This document shows, piece by piece, positions 21,181 to 32,444 of a stretch of 64,000 nt of DNA (the stretch's first letter is position 1; each line of letters starts with the position of its first letter). Below the pieces are notes generated by a model that did not search any database, was not told the origin of the DNA, and saw only the letters and a list, made by a program, of their open reading frames with translations. The position numbers and the translations under genes are program-made. Where the stretch lies: positions 27,122,046 to 27,186,045 of the forward strand of contig JACGWO010000007.1 of NCBI GenBank assembly GCA_034509735.1, in the 5' to 3' direction. This stretch comes from Sesamum alatum. Taxonomy: Eukaryota > Streptophyta > Magnoliopsida > Lamiales > Pedaliaceae.

Positions 21181-21340
21181 TCTCTCACAGACCCTAAAGA
21201 AACAAATCCCAAGAGAACTCTAGCCCAAAAACCACACCAAAAGTGACAGGCAAAGGTAAGCGGAACAAAGGTAACTCCTCTCTTAAAAATCTCCCTGAGA
21301 GACACACAAGATCATCTTCCTCTTCTTCTCCACAATTTTA

Positions 21341-24300
21341 ATGTTTAAGATCTTAATTTGGAATGTGAGAGGCATTGGTAATGCTGACAAGAAGAAAATA
21401 CTTTTTAACATGATTTTGGAGCACAAACCACACATTTTGGTTCTTTTTGAACCTTTTGTTCAGATGAAATCGCACTACTTTACTCGTAGATTTGGCTTTA
21501 GATATGTTCTGTCTAATTCCAATAATAAAATCTGGTGTTTTGCTTCTCATCATGTGAATGTTCAAGTGATTATGGATATTATTCAATTTCTGCATGTTAA
21601 AGTGACATCTGCTTTCTTTACTGATGCTCTGTATTGCTCATTTATATATGCTAAATGTTATAGAACCCCTAGGAAACTTCTTTGGGATCAACCTAAAAAT
21701 CTGTCTCATGCTAATGTGCCCTGGCTGGTGTAGGGGGATTTCAATACCATCATCCATTGGGATGAAAATCAGGAAGGCACTAGCAACATTCTTGGCCTCA
21801 TGGAAGATTTTAGTGATATGGTTTTTGAGGCTAGACTCATTGGTGGGGGCTTTGAAAGGGAACCCTTTACCTGGACTAATAATAGAATTTGGAAAAGACT
21901 TGATAGAGTCCTTTACTCCCAAAAATAGGCTGAACAATTTTCTAGTACTAGAGTCACACACTTGCCTAGAAGACTTTCTGACCATCATCCCTTGCTCATC
22001 TCTGCCACCAAAACTACTGAAAAATGTCCCTCATCCTTTAGATTTCAAAACATGTGGCTAAGACATCCTATATTCCTGAACACTGTGAGTCAATCCTGGG
22101 GTTCCCCCATTCAGGGCAGAGGCAAGTACAAACTCCAACAAAAACTCTATAGGAATAAGGATCTCTTTAAACAATGGAATAAACATACATTTGGAAATGT
22201 TTTTAATTGTATCACTTAGGCTAAGAATGAAGCCACTGAGGCTGAAAAAGCCTTTGACAATAACTCCTCTGAAGCCAACCTCAATGCCCTTAATAAATGC
22301 AATGTTGATCTGACCTTTGCCCTCACTCTTGAATCGGACTACTGGCGCCAGAAAAGCTCTTGCAAGTGGCTTGAAGCTGGCGAAAGAAACACTAAATAAT
22401 TTCACTCCCTTGTTAAAAAGAAAAGACAAAAATCCAAAATTCTGAGTATAAATGACAACAACCATGTCATGACCAATCCTGGTCAAATCAAAGAGTTTGT
22501 TGCTTCTTTCTTTGAACAACTCCTGACTAACAATCACACTTCTGACCCTGACCCTGATTTTCCATTCCAATTACGTCAAATTTCTGAGGATTCTGCCTCA
22601 AACATCTACAATATCCCCTCCCTTGAGGAGATCAAAGATGTTGTCTTCAATATCAACAAGGACAGCGTTGCTGGTCCTGATGGCTACCCCTTATCCTTCT
22701 TCCAAGCTTTCCGGGATTTTATTGCCCTTTATGTCTAGGAGGCAGTCAGAGACTTCTTTTGTGGCACCCCTATGCCCAGAAGTTTCACTAAGGTCGAATC
22801 ACCACAGTCCTTGAGTGACTTCAGACCCATCTCGTTGTGCAATGTGACTAACAAAATCCTCTCCTAATTCTTGTACCTAAAACTCTCCCACCTCCTCCCT
22901 GGTCTCATCTCTCCTGCTCAAAGCGGTTTTGTCCCGGGCAGGCTCATAGTGGACAACATTCTCATGGCTCAAGAGATGGTCCACCACCTTGATCTTAAAA
23001 CCAGTAAAGGAAACCTGATCATTAAACTGGACATGACTAAGGCTTATGATAAAGTCAGATGGTCTTTCCTTTACAAGGTCCTTCAGAAAATGGGGTTCCC
23101 TCCCAGGTTTCTCCTTCTCATCCAAATTGCAATTGAGAACTGTTGGTTCACCACTCTTATTAATGGTGAAGCCTCTGGCTTTTTCAAATCCACTCAAGGC
23201 CTTAGGCAAGGTGACCCTATCTCCCCTGACCTCTTTATCATAGCTGCTGAAGCTCTCTGTAGAGGTCTTGATCATCTCTATACTAGGAATCCGGGAATGC
23301 TCTTTTAGATGAAATGTGCCATTCCAGTCACACATCTGGCCTATGCCGATGATGTGATCCTGTTCATGAACTGTCATGACACCAGCCTCTCCAAACTCAT
23401 GCAAATCCTGAGGACCTTCGAAGATAGGTCTGGGCAGAGAATCAACTACTCGAAAAGCTTCTTTGCTGCTGGTAAAAAAGCCAACCTTCATGCTCACAGA
23501 ATCAAAATCATCACTGGCTTCACCCTGAAAACCTTTCCCATCATCTACCTTGGTGCCCCTCTTTCCAAGGGTCATAAACGAAAAATCCTCTATGAACCCC
23601 TTGTGGACAAAATCAGGGCTCGTATCTCGAGGTGGGAACACTGTCACTTGTCTTATGGTGGCAGGCTCCAGCTTATCAAGAGTGTTCTTTCCTCCATGCC
23701 TGTTTACCTTCTCCAAGTCCTCAACACCCGCCCCCCCATCCATATCGGGGTCATCCAAAAAATCGAGCAGCTTTTCGCTAAGTTTTTTTGGGGATCTTTT
23801 GGGGAACATAGGAAAATTAACTGGACTAAGTGGCATAACATTTGCTATCCTACTGGGGAAGGTAGCCCGAGGATTAGAAACTTGAGAGATGTGATTACTG
23901 CCTTCTCCCACAAACTCTGGTGGAGATTGAGACTCAATACTTCCCTTTGGACCAATTTTACCCTTAGTAAATACTGTGGTGAGTGTCCCCCTTCCATGGC
24001 CAAAGTCTCTAGACAAGACTCCCCTATATGGAAGAGACTTGGGAATATTCGACATGAAGCCCAAAACAACATTTTTGGAGCCTTAGAGCTGGCAATATCT
24101 CAGTCTGGCGGGACTGGTGGCTCCCTGAGGGTCCTCTCCAGCCTCTCCTTGGCACGGATTGGGCTGACGACACTCTTGTCAAAATATTTTGGAGAGATGG
24201 TCATTGGGACAGCTATAAGCTTCAACGGATTCTCCCTCAGAAGTTGGTGGACCTGATCCTGGAGGTTCCTATTTCTGGTGGCACCCATGATACCATGTTC

Positions 24301-25418
24301 TAGAAACTTTCTACCAATGGTGCCTTCTCCTCATCTTCAACTTGGGAAGCCAACAGGGATATCACAGAACCCAAATCTCTTTGTTCAAAACTCTGTGGTC
24401 CCCCTTGCTTACCCCCTCCATCTCTATTTTCATTTGGCGCCTTGTTAATGGTTGGATTCCTGTTGATAATAGGCTTCAGAAGAAAGGAATTTCCCTTGCC
24501 TCTAAATGTTGTTGCTGTGCTGATATTGAGACCATACCCCATATTTTCTTACATAGCAATAGTGCTCTAGAGGTTTGGAACTCCTTTGCGGCCAAATTCC
24601 ATATTTCCCTGCCTCACACCAACAACATCACTGTCTTCCTTCAAGCCTGGAAACATAGGCCTCTTCGTCACCCCCACCTCAGAGATATTGATCATGCCCT
24701 GGTCTTATGGAACATTTTGAAGCTTAGGAATGGAGCCAAACATGAAGGCACCCCTTCAAAGCGAACACTATCATCTTCAGAACCTTAGATCACCTCTAGA
24801 GACTTAATCATGCCAAGCTTCTTAAACCTGAGCATATTAAAGGTGACCTGATGGCTGCCCACCTTTTGAGGATCCATGTTCAGGGCAGAAATTCTAAAAA
24901 ACAGATTCAACTCGTGCATTGGAGGAGGCCCTAGGAAGGTTGGCTCAAACTTAACATTGATGGGGCCTCCAAAGGGAACCCTGGGTCTCTGGAGTGGGGG
25001 TATTTTGAGAGATTGCTTTGGCCAACCAATCTTTGCCTTCCATGAACCACTTGGCCACACTTCTAACAATCAAGCAGAAATCAAAGCACTCCTTAGGAGT
25101 CTGCAAATCAGCGCTGAAAAGGGGCTCAACCACATCTAGATTGAAACTGATGCTAAGAACACCATCAAACTCATCTCCTCCCCTCAATAAAGAGCTTGGC
25201 ATTTTCAAAATTCCCTGACTAAAATTCATTCTCTCATGAAGCAAATGGACACATACATCACACATATTTTTTGGGAAGGTAATCAAGCTACTGATTATTT
25301 TGCTAATCTTGCCTGTGTTGAGCAACAACTTTGCATTCTGAATAAAAACAAAATCAGAGGTCATGTTACTGGTATTATTCGTTTGGACTCTTTTGGCATT
25401 CCATACCTGCGGATTTAG
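21341..25418 (+). pseudogene. LINE ORF2: endonuclease, reverse transcriptase and RNase H
   Basis: Starts MFKILIWNVRGIGNADKKK (APE-type endonuclease, catalytic N) and continues through GDFNTIIHWDE (21737) and SDHHPLL (21977). RT spans roughly 22600-23600: GPDGYPLSFF, SGFVPGRLIVDNILMAQE, KLDMTKAYDKV, GLRQGDPISP, and the catalytic YADD at 23342-23353. A Cys/His zf-RVT region (KCCCCADIETIPHIFLHSN) lies near 24500. RNase H begins LNIDGASKGNPG (24950) and ends HIFWEGNQATDYFANLACV (about 25320). About six in-frame stops and a few frameshifts, including one in the RNase H domain, inactivate it. Domain order and length fit a complete plant L1 ORF2. Confidence 0.93.
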
Positions 25419-25769
25419 GGCAGCAGTACCATTGGTTTCACTCAGGTGTGATATGAAACGAGCTGGTACTTTTTGGCCCTCTGTCCTTTTGCTTTATGAG
25501 CTCCCCTACAATGGGGCAAAGAGCATTGTTATCGTTCTTTCCTTTGTTGTTGTTGCATTTTATACTGCTTTAGACATGCATTTTACCTGGTTGTTCTTAA
25601 TATTGTTGCCTCCATTGCATATTTTTTGTGGTATAGTCTGGGCCTTTTGCAGGGACAATGCTCTTTTACCTTTTATTGGATGTGCTTCTAGAAAAATTGG
25701 CTTTGCTGCAGAATCTTTTTGACTAGCCAATACACTTAGCCCAATCATGACTTCCCCCCTTTTTTTGAA

Positions 25770-25968
25770 ATGCAATGTAAGGGAGTAGTACTCCTCATTT
25801 ACACTTTCTCTACACTTGTAAGGGAGTAGTAGTCCTTATTTATAGCTTTTTTAGAATTCTTAGGGAGGTTGCTCTCCCAGCTGTAAATTGTTCTCTTTTT
25901 TATGATTAATATAGAAGGGACGGGGACCCCGAAAAGCTCCCCCCACCTCTTGGTGGTTAATTAAAAAA
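25770..25968 (+). promoter_or_regulatory. LINE 3' UTR hairpin array and terminal stem-loop
   Basis: Three short inverted repeats in a row: GGGAGTAGTACTCC, GGGAGTAGTAGTCC and GGGAGGTTGCTCTCCC. Then come GGGGACCCCGAAAAGCTCC and a CCACC-TCTT-GGTGG stem-loop just before the A tail. The truncated sibling has CCACC-TTCG-GGTGG at the same place: the stem is conserved while the loop differs. In L1-type elements 3' structures can be recognised by the reverse transcriptase; that role is inferred. Confidence 0.6.
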
Positions 25969-26580
25969 AAGTTCAACTTTCATTTTTACTACTTTACCTT
26001 CACTATAATAATCTTAATTCGACTTTACTCTTTTTAATTTATTTTTCAGAATTGCTCATCTAAAGTTGATGTCATAATTTTCCAATAATTTGAGTAATTT
26101 TTCACTAAAAAAAATTCATAATTTCACATGCTTAATATTTTAATTTTTTTATATTTTTTCTATAATATTTAATATATTCCTATATCATAGAAAAATATAA
26201 ATTAAATTGCTATGATTAATTAAAATAATACATGGCAATCATGTTATTTATTGTGCATGAATGAACAACTATATTACATAGTGGGAACATTATTGAATTA
26301 GATATTCAGTTTTGCCATTAGTATTCAATATTTTAGTAATATAAATTATAATATTTGTAAAAGTAAATATGAGATACACTAATTGAAAGAAAAAAAATTA
26401 TTATCCAAAGAAAAGTGCAAATATTAAGCAAAAAATAGTATCTTTTTAACGCATGTGGACAAAACAGTCTTTAATCAATTAAGTTTGTTTTAGAAGTATT
26501 TTTTTTTTCAAACACTACTCAATTTAGCTTTTATCTATTTTTCATTGTTTTTACAAACACTACCCACTTTTATTTCTGTT

Positions 26581-27826
26581 ATAACTTTCAACTTTCTCTG
26601 AAAAATAATAGAAAACGATAAATTTAAATTCAAATTATTATAATAAAGTCAAAGTTCTCCAAAATGAAGTTTAACTTATCTATATATATATATATAGCAA
26701 AATGATAACGGACCAAAATCAAGTTAATTTGACGAAAATACTAAATTCTGATAATTTTAAAACTTTTAATTATCAACAAAAAAATCATATTGGTTAGAAA
26801 CACCATCTATTTACGTATATTTAACTATTTATTTTTTATTTATCCAAAATCCTATTTTTAGATTATATCTTTTATTTGTTTCATTGACTAATGTTTCTAT
26901 TTAAAATTTACATTTAGCTACACATATTAATTCATAAGTTCTTTCAATTCCATAATTTTTTTCAACCAAAGTACTCATATTAATTGTTCATTCCTATGTA
27001 TTTGTTATTTTATTTTCATAAACTACATATATATATATATATATATATACAAATATGTCCTTTTAATTATATTGGATACGTTTTTTTTCCTTTCAACTTG
27101 ATGTCGGTTCCAACATAAACTATCTTTTTGTTTGGATAAGTGAATTTATCTAGATAAATATTGAGAAATTTTAATTAATTTAAAGTAGATGAGGTTTTTA
27201 ACCATTAAAAAAACATCTTAATAATCAAAAAATAAAATATAATCCTAAAATATGTATAAAGTTAAGATAAACAGAAATTAAATAGGATCTATATCTTGAA
27301 GATAATATTTTAGATAAATATATATTAAATATTTATTTTATATTTATACGAATCTTATCTCTAAGATTATAAATGAATTATAAAATTTTTTAGAAATTAT
27401 CTTATTTGTTAGAAATATTATCTATTTTTAAAATATTATATATTTACTTTGTATTTATCTGAAATCTTACCTCCAAGATCATGGTATCCACCAAATTTGT
27501 ATTTAAATAGACAAAATCACTCTCCATCTCTTCATTTATTAACTAGGCTCAAGTTGGTGGAATGTTCTTTTTAATTAGATTATTTGATGGATTATATATA
27601 TAATTCATTTAAAAAGGTTCTTATAGAACTTTTTCTAGCTATAAAATGGGACTGTATATTTAGAAAAACCTCTTAAAATAAATTATATATATATATATAA
27701 ATTCCACTAAAAAATTCAATTCAAAAGTATATTCCACCAACTTTCCATTCAAAACTCCAAACATTTAATAAAAAATATTAAGGTAACCTTTTTACACTTG
27801 AAATGAAAAACTTTAGTTTAAAAAAA
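26581..27826. other. AT-rich interval with TA microsatellites
   Basis: TA repeats at 26681-26695, 27026-27050 and 27689-27700. The segment 27540-27760 (GTTGGTGGAATGT...ATTCCACCAAC) is an inverted pair similar to the core of the element at 27827-28931. No coding potential. Confidence 0.5.
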
Positions 27827-28411
27827 TAAAAATGCTACATTTGTTCTCTTAAGTTTTCGTTAAGAAACACTTTAGTAATTCAAATTCATTTATTTACTTT
27901 AGCATCCTTAAATTCTAGTTTTTGTCTCACTTTGGTTCCTTTGACCATTTTCCAGCAAAAATGTGACCAGATTTTGACTTTTTTTAGGATAAAATAGTGA
28001 ATTTAAGTTTGATTTACTCACTTTAGTCCCATAAATTTATAAAATTTTCATAAAAAAGGCCTAAGCAGTTTTTATTTTTATTTTTTTGTACATTGAATAT
28101 AATGTAATTATCTTGTGTGAACAATGAAACTTTGAACTCTTATAAACTTAATAATAACATATTGTTTAACTTAAAATAAAATAGTCGCTTTTTTTTTCAT
28201 TTTAAAAGTTACAAAAAAAAAAATTAAAATTAAGAATAAATTTTATAAATGTTATCTTATCTGAAAATATAATAAAAAAATATAATTTAGTAAGCTTTAA
28301 TCTTAGGAGTTAAAGATAAGTTTAAAAAAATTAAGTCTTAACAATGTTTAGTAAATATTAACAAAAAGGGTTTTGAACAAAAAGTTGGTGGAATGTACTT
28401 TTTAAATAGAT

Positions 28412-28443
<32 letters not shown>

Positions 28444-28931
28444 CCACCAAAGTCTAGTTCAAAAGTTTATTCCACTATTTTTTGGGAACTCAAACATTTA
28501 AATAAATATGTTAAGGTTTAACTTTTTTAGACTTATGTCTAACACTAAGAAAAAAAAAATTGATTAACTTAGATTTATTTTTTGTTATATTTTCAGATTA
28601 GATAAGTTTTATAAAATTAATTCATAATTTTGATTTTTTTAATAACTGAAAAAAAGAGACCGCTTATTTAAGTTAAACAATATGTTATTATTACGTTCAC
28701 AAAAGTTCATTTCATTATTCACATAAGATAAATACATCATATTCAACATACAAAAATATAAAAGAGTTATTTTTTTGCTTAAAAAAATGAATCACAGTTT
28801 CGCCAGAAAACGGTCAGAGGGACCAAACTGAGATAAAAATTAAATTTTCGAGATACTAAAGTCAAGAAATGAACTTGAGAGATTAAATAATATTAAATAA
28901 AAACTTGAGGGATTAAATGTAGCATTTTTCC
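27827..28931. mobile_element. TIR element, 1.1 kb, broken by the duplication junction in unit 2
   Basis: Long inverted repeats of roughly 170 bp: AAAAATGCTACATTTG...TTAAGTTTTCG on the left and, reversed, AAAAATGCTACATTTAATCCCTCAAG on the right, both continuing with CTCA(C/G)TTTGGT. The interior contains a second inverted pair (AACAATATGTTATTA, TTGTGTGAACAATGAAA). Non-coding. The tandem duplication starts inside it, at about 27993, so unit 2 has only its right part (47788-48805). Confidence 0.75.
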
Positions 28932-28959
28932 TAAAACATTACAAAACTTTCATCATCAA

Positions 28960-29125
28960 TTCATCATCTTTAACCCCTCATCCCTCCTCCCCCTTCGATC
29001 ATCCTCTTTCGTCCCCCATCCTCTCTTTCTTTGTAGTCGTTGATCTATTGAGTCCACCCGCTCCGACCCCGCAACCTTTTCTTCTCCCGTATTTTGCCGC
29101 CGTCGACCGTCTCTCTCTCTTTCTA
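28960..29125 (+). other. C-rich leader-like segment, captured or unassigned
   Basis: CATCATC/CCCCTC-rich sequence with CCGCCGTCGACC and a CT tail (repeated at 48825-49000). Its base composition resembles a gene 5' leader, but no exon follows in either unit. It directly abuts a TA microsatellite (29125-29142). Confidence 0.3.
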
Positions 29126-29245
29126 TATATATATATATATATTACATTTATACTAAATAATATCTTTTTTATTTTTAATTTATATATAATATAGTCAATA
29201 TATACCAAATAAAAAGAATTTGTCTAAAATATGTGTATACATATA

Positions 29246-30011
29246 GGCCTCATTTAGTTCGTGTGATAAAATTAAGCATGATACGATTGGATGGGATGTG
29301 AAATGATATGATAATTAATCTTATCATCCATTATATAGTGTTTGGTCTAATGTATTGTAAATGTGATATCCTATGTGATAATATAATTTGGTGTTTGGTT
29401 GAAGGGATTTCAAAATATGTTAATCGTAAAAAGACCATTAAGAGTATCATTTTTTAAGTTATTTTTATTTTAACATTGTATCTTGTGAATAATTACAAAA
29501 GATAGAAAAAAAACTTTTAATATCTATTGAAATACAATTTTTAAAATAATTTTCTTGTGGAATATTTCCCTTTTTTTCCCTACATTCATATGAAAACCAA
29601 GTCCAAAATAGACATTCAATAAAAAATAAATAAAAAGAAAGAAAGAGGACAAAGGTTTATGTAAAAAAAAATTGTTATAAAAGTAATAATAATCAAAACC
29701 AAAATATTTTTTTAGAAGTCCCAAAAAAATGAAGTAATCTTTTTTATTATATTTTATTATTAAATTATTATAATTTGATGTACATTCATTTAAGTATACA
29801 TCTATTTCACGAGTAAGAACATATAAGAAAAAAAAAATTAATCATACTTTAGACTAACTGTGATGGGATAGTGTATCCGACCTCTTAGGTGGGATACACT
29901 ATCCCATCAATTAACTCATATTGATACCGGGCTCTAATACTGTAAATCAAACATGTGATTATGCATGATAAAAACTCTTATCATGTCTAATCATATAAAC
30001 CAAATAAGAGC
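29246..30011. mobile_element. Tourist-like MITE with internal perfect hairpin
   Basis: Ends GGCCTCATTTAGTTCGTGTGAT and, reversed, GCTCTTATTTGGTTTATATGAT. The flanking ATA on each side suits a 3-bp duplication, as in the PIF/Harbinger group. The interior is AT-rich. Unit 2 copy: 49112-49865. Confidence 0.65.
29861..29909. repeat. 49-nt hairpin, 18-bp perfect outer stem
   Basis: TGATGGGATAGTGTATCC pairs perfectly with GGATACACTATCCCATCA. A G/G mismatch is followed by ACCT-CTT-AGGT, extending the stem to 22 pairs with a 3-nt loop. Unit 2 retains it unchanged except at the outermost bases (49715-49761). Confidence 0.85.
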
Positions 30012-30391
30012 ATATAGTATATAAGATTATCAAATCTGGCCATCATTTAAGTATATTATATTGAAACCGTTGATTTATGCAAAAATGAGAAAATCTCTTG
30101 AACAACCCATATGCCACACAATGCGCTTCAGGTTTTTTGTACTCCATTATAAAATATAAAAAGGGATATTTTGCTAATTTTTTTTTATAGGAGGTGTTTA
30201 AACATGCCCATGTAATACAAAGTTCTTGCATTTTTTCCTTTTTTGAAGTGCATGGAATTTCCAATAAATATATATTTATATATATATATATATATATATG
30301 ATGACTCAAGAAAGATTTTTTTAGGGAAAGTTCAAAAGAGATAGAAGATTTATTTATATCATAAAAATAAAAATCACCATCTATTTAATTT

Positions 30392-30810
30392 CTCCATATT
30401 CTTATGGAGATATTGTAAATATCTTATACCTAGACACGATTTAATTATGTGCATCCATACACAACAAAAATTGCATGTCCGTACTGAAGATTTCGTACAT
30501 AACGAAAATACAAAATAATTATTGATGAAGGTACGACCATGTTAATGATCCATATACTTTAAGAATTAATACATTTATCCGTTAATGATCCATATTCTTA
30601 TGAAGATATTGTAAATATCTTGTGCCTAGACATGATCTAATTATGTACATTCGTACACAACAATAATTACATATCCGTACACAACGAAAATTACATGCTC
30701 GTACTGAAGATTTCGTACGTAACGAAAATGCATGATAACCTCCTATGAACGTACGATCATGTTAATGATCCATATACTTTTAATAATTAATACATTCATC
30801 CGTTTTTATA
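30392..30810. repeat. Tandem repeat of about 200 bp, two copies
   Basis: CCATATTCTTATGGAGATATTG at 30392 recurs at about 30590, followed in each copy by ATGTAATTATG-like, CGTACTGAAGATTTCGTAC and GTACGAYCATGTTAATGATCC blocks. The second copy has an extra TCCGTACACAACGAAAATTACATG insertion. Unit 2 copy: 50138-50560. Confidence 0.8.
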
Positions 30811-31529
30811 TGGAATTAAATTGTACTAGAATGTGTTCAAGGAAAATAATCGATAACTACTTTTTACTTCAAATTGAATTTTATTCAATTACTAATATAT
30901 GAATAATGACACGTACAACTTAAAACTTTGGATTAAACTAGCCAGGCCATCACAGTTAATTTAGTATCAACAGTAACAGAAATAGAAAATACAAAATGCA
31001 GTCCATATACATACAATTAATTTCAATTATGTATCATTAATCTCAACAATAGGCCTATTTAATTTCTAAAATATCTTAAATTGCCAAGGCTAGTATAACA
31101 CATTTGTAGGATATTATGGAAATTAATTTTAAAATGTATATTGTTGCAATTAATGTGTATTATATGACTTACTATATCTATTATTCATGTGTTCAATTAA
31201 TTATATATGGTTAGTGAGTAGCTTTGGCCTGTAAATCTTTATGGTGGAATGTTTTTATTTAAAAGTAACATTTTTCATTATTTAGTTAGATTGTGTTATT
31301 TAAATTATTGCAATATTATAAATATTTTGAATTTGGATACAATCTCATGTGTCATAAATACACTCCTATTTTCTATTAAAGTTGTGTTTATCTGTTGTTG
31401 TTGTTGTTGTTGAATATTTTTTTAAGGCTTTAAATCTTTTTTAATTAGTAATTGCATTCTAGCCATCTATTCAAGGATCAATAAAAAATTATATTTTAAA
31501 AAATATTTGCCTACATTTGATGTTCTATG
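30811..31529. other. Upstream region of gene A
   Basis: AT-rich. From about 31295 it contains the block TTTGAATTTGGATACAATCTCATGTGTCATAAATACACTC that is also upstream of B (36680), so it belongs to the family's conserved promoter-distal region. A TTG microsatellite lies at 31393-31413. No open frame of note. Confidence 0.6.
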
Positions 31530-31593
31530 ACAAACAGTGAGGATCATGCCACGTCAATACGATCTGTTGACGTGGAGTCATCCTACTGTTTGT
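31530..31593. promoter_or_regulatory. ACGT-box palindrome upstream of gene A
   Basis: A 64-bp imperfect palindrome starting ACAAACAGTGAGGATC and ending ATCCTACTGTTTGT, with GCCACGTCAA and TTGACGTGG facing each other around a 9-nt centre. TGACGTGG-type motifs are C/G-box hybrids bound by plant bZIP factors, and ACGTGG(C) is also the ABRE core. A TTATACA TATA-like box follows at about 31606. Copies lie upstream of A in unit 2 (51268-51332) and of B (about 36947-37010 and 56597-56660). Confidence 0.65.
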
Positions 31594-31679
31594 TATGAAA
31601 ATATTTTATACAAGTCAGTGTACATATCGCTAAATAAAATTGTATGAATTGTCTCAATTACATTCACTCAATACATATT

Positions 31680-31762
31680 TACACACACACGCACACACAC
31701 ATACACTCACATACACAATTACTTGTTCACCCTCTTGTCTTTGTTTCCTCCATTCTCTCTTA

Positions 31763-31806
<44 letters not shown>
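31680..31806. repeat. CA and CT microsatellites in the gene A leader
   Basis: ACACAC tract at 31680-31700 and a (CT)n tract at about 31768-31806. Unit 2 has the same tracts with different lengths and interruptions (51412-51434, 51497-51538). They probably lie in the 5' UTR. Confidence 0.9.
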
Positions 31807-31809
<3 letters not shown>

Positions 31810-31847
31810 CACACATACTCACAACACTTTGTACGCACGACAAAAAG

Positions 31848-32405
31848 ATGGAGCACAACTCAACTAATGGAAGCAATGTAGATCTTTACTTAATGATTCA
31901 ACCTTCAATTGTATTTTATAGTTTTGTATAAGTTCTAACATATGTTAATTACACCTTGTAGATGGAACCAATACTCGAGAGAGACAACTTATACGGGTGT
32001 TGGAGAATTAACGGTGTGCTCTTTCCGGAGCCACTCGATTTTAATTGGCCGGCACCACCTCCACCATCACAACATGCACCTCCAAGAGTGCAACAGGCAT
32101 GGGCAGATCTTTCTTTCTATATATATTTTTTATTGTTTTCTAATATATATATATATATATACATGTGTATGAACTTTGCTGCTCCTCTTTTTTTTTAGAT
32201 CTTAATATTTTATATATGAATTTTACAAGAGTACTAACTTAATTTGTAACTGCTCAATCTTGAAAGTGTAAACACAATCCCTTAATGGATTTGTCCCTTC
32301 GAATTTTGAAATAAAGCTTTTCGAAAAAATAAAAAATTGGCTTTCTAAAAAAAAGTTATATATAAGGTTTGATCTATGGGAAGATTATTTCTTCTCCATC
32401 TTAAG

Positions 32406-32444
<39 letters not shown>

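Larger units (their letters stand above)
20263..25968 (+). mobile_element. Nearly full-length L1-type LINE, 5.7 kb
   Basis: Flanked by an exact 14-bp target duplication AAGTTCAACTTTCA (20249-20262, 25969-25982). It has a CT-rich 5' UTR, ORF1 (about 20413-21180), ORF2 (21341-25418), a 3' UTR with hairpins and a short A tail. Only a modest number of stops and frameshifts have accumulated, so it is younger than the LINE at 9799-14340. The truncated insertion at 7561-8349 belongs to the same family by its RNase H and 3' UTR. Confidence 0.95.
20086..26580. mobile_element. 'R' DNA transposon, interrupted by a full LINE
   Basis: The left part 20086-20262 (GGGGAGTGTTTGTGTGAGCAG...) and right part 25983-26580 (TTACTACTTTACCTTCACTATAATAATC... 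to ACAAACACTACCC) align with the two halves of the R copies at 2056 and 45225. The LINE at 20263-25968 splits them, with its target duplication inside. The right terminus has lost the CACTCCC end. Confidence 0.6.

Noticed and set aside
22877..24064. 395-codon minus-strand open frame, the longest in the window
   Set aside because: It lies antisense to the reverse transcriptase of the 20263-25968 LINE, has no recognisable domain, and the sense strand has clear RT motifs including YADD.
30392..30810. CRISPR-like spaced repeats
   Set aside because: Only two copies of a 200-bp tandem repeat in plant DNA; no short repeat/spacer structure. The minisatellites at 33941 and 53667 are also contiguous, with no unique spacers.
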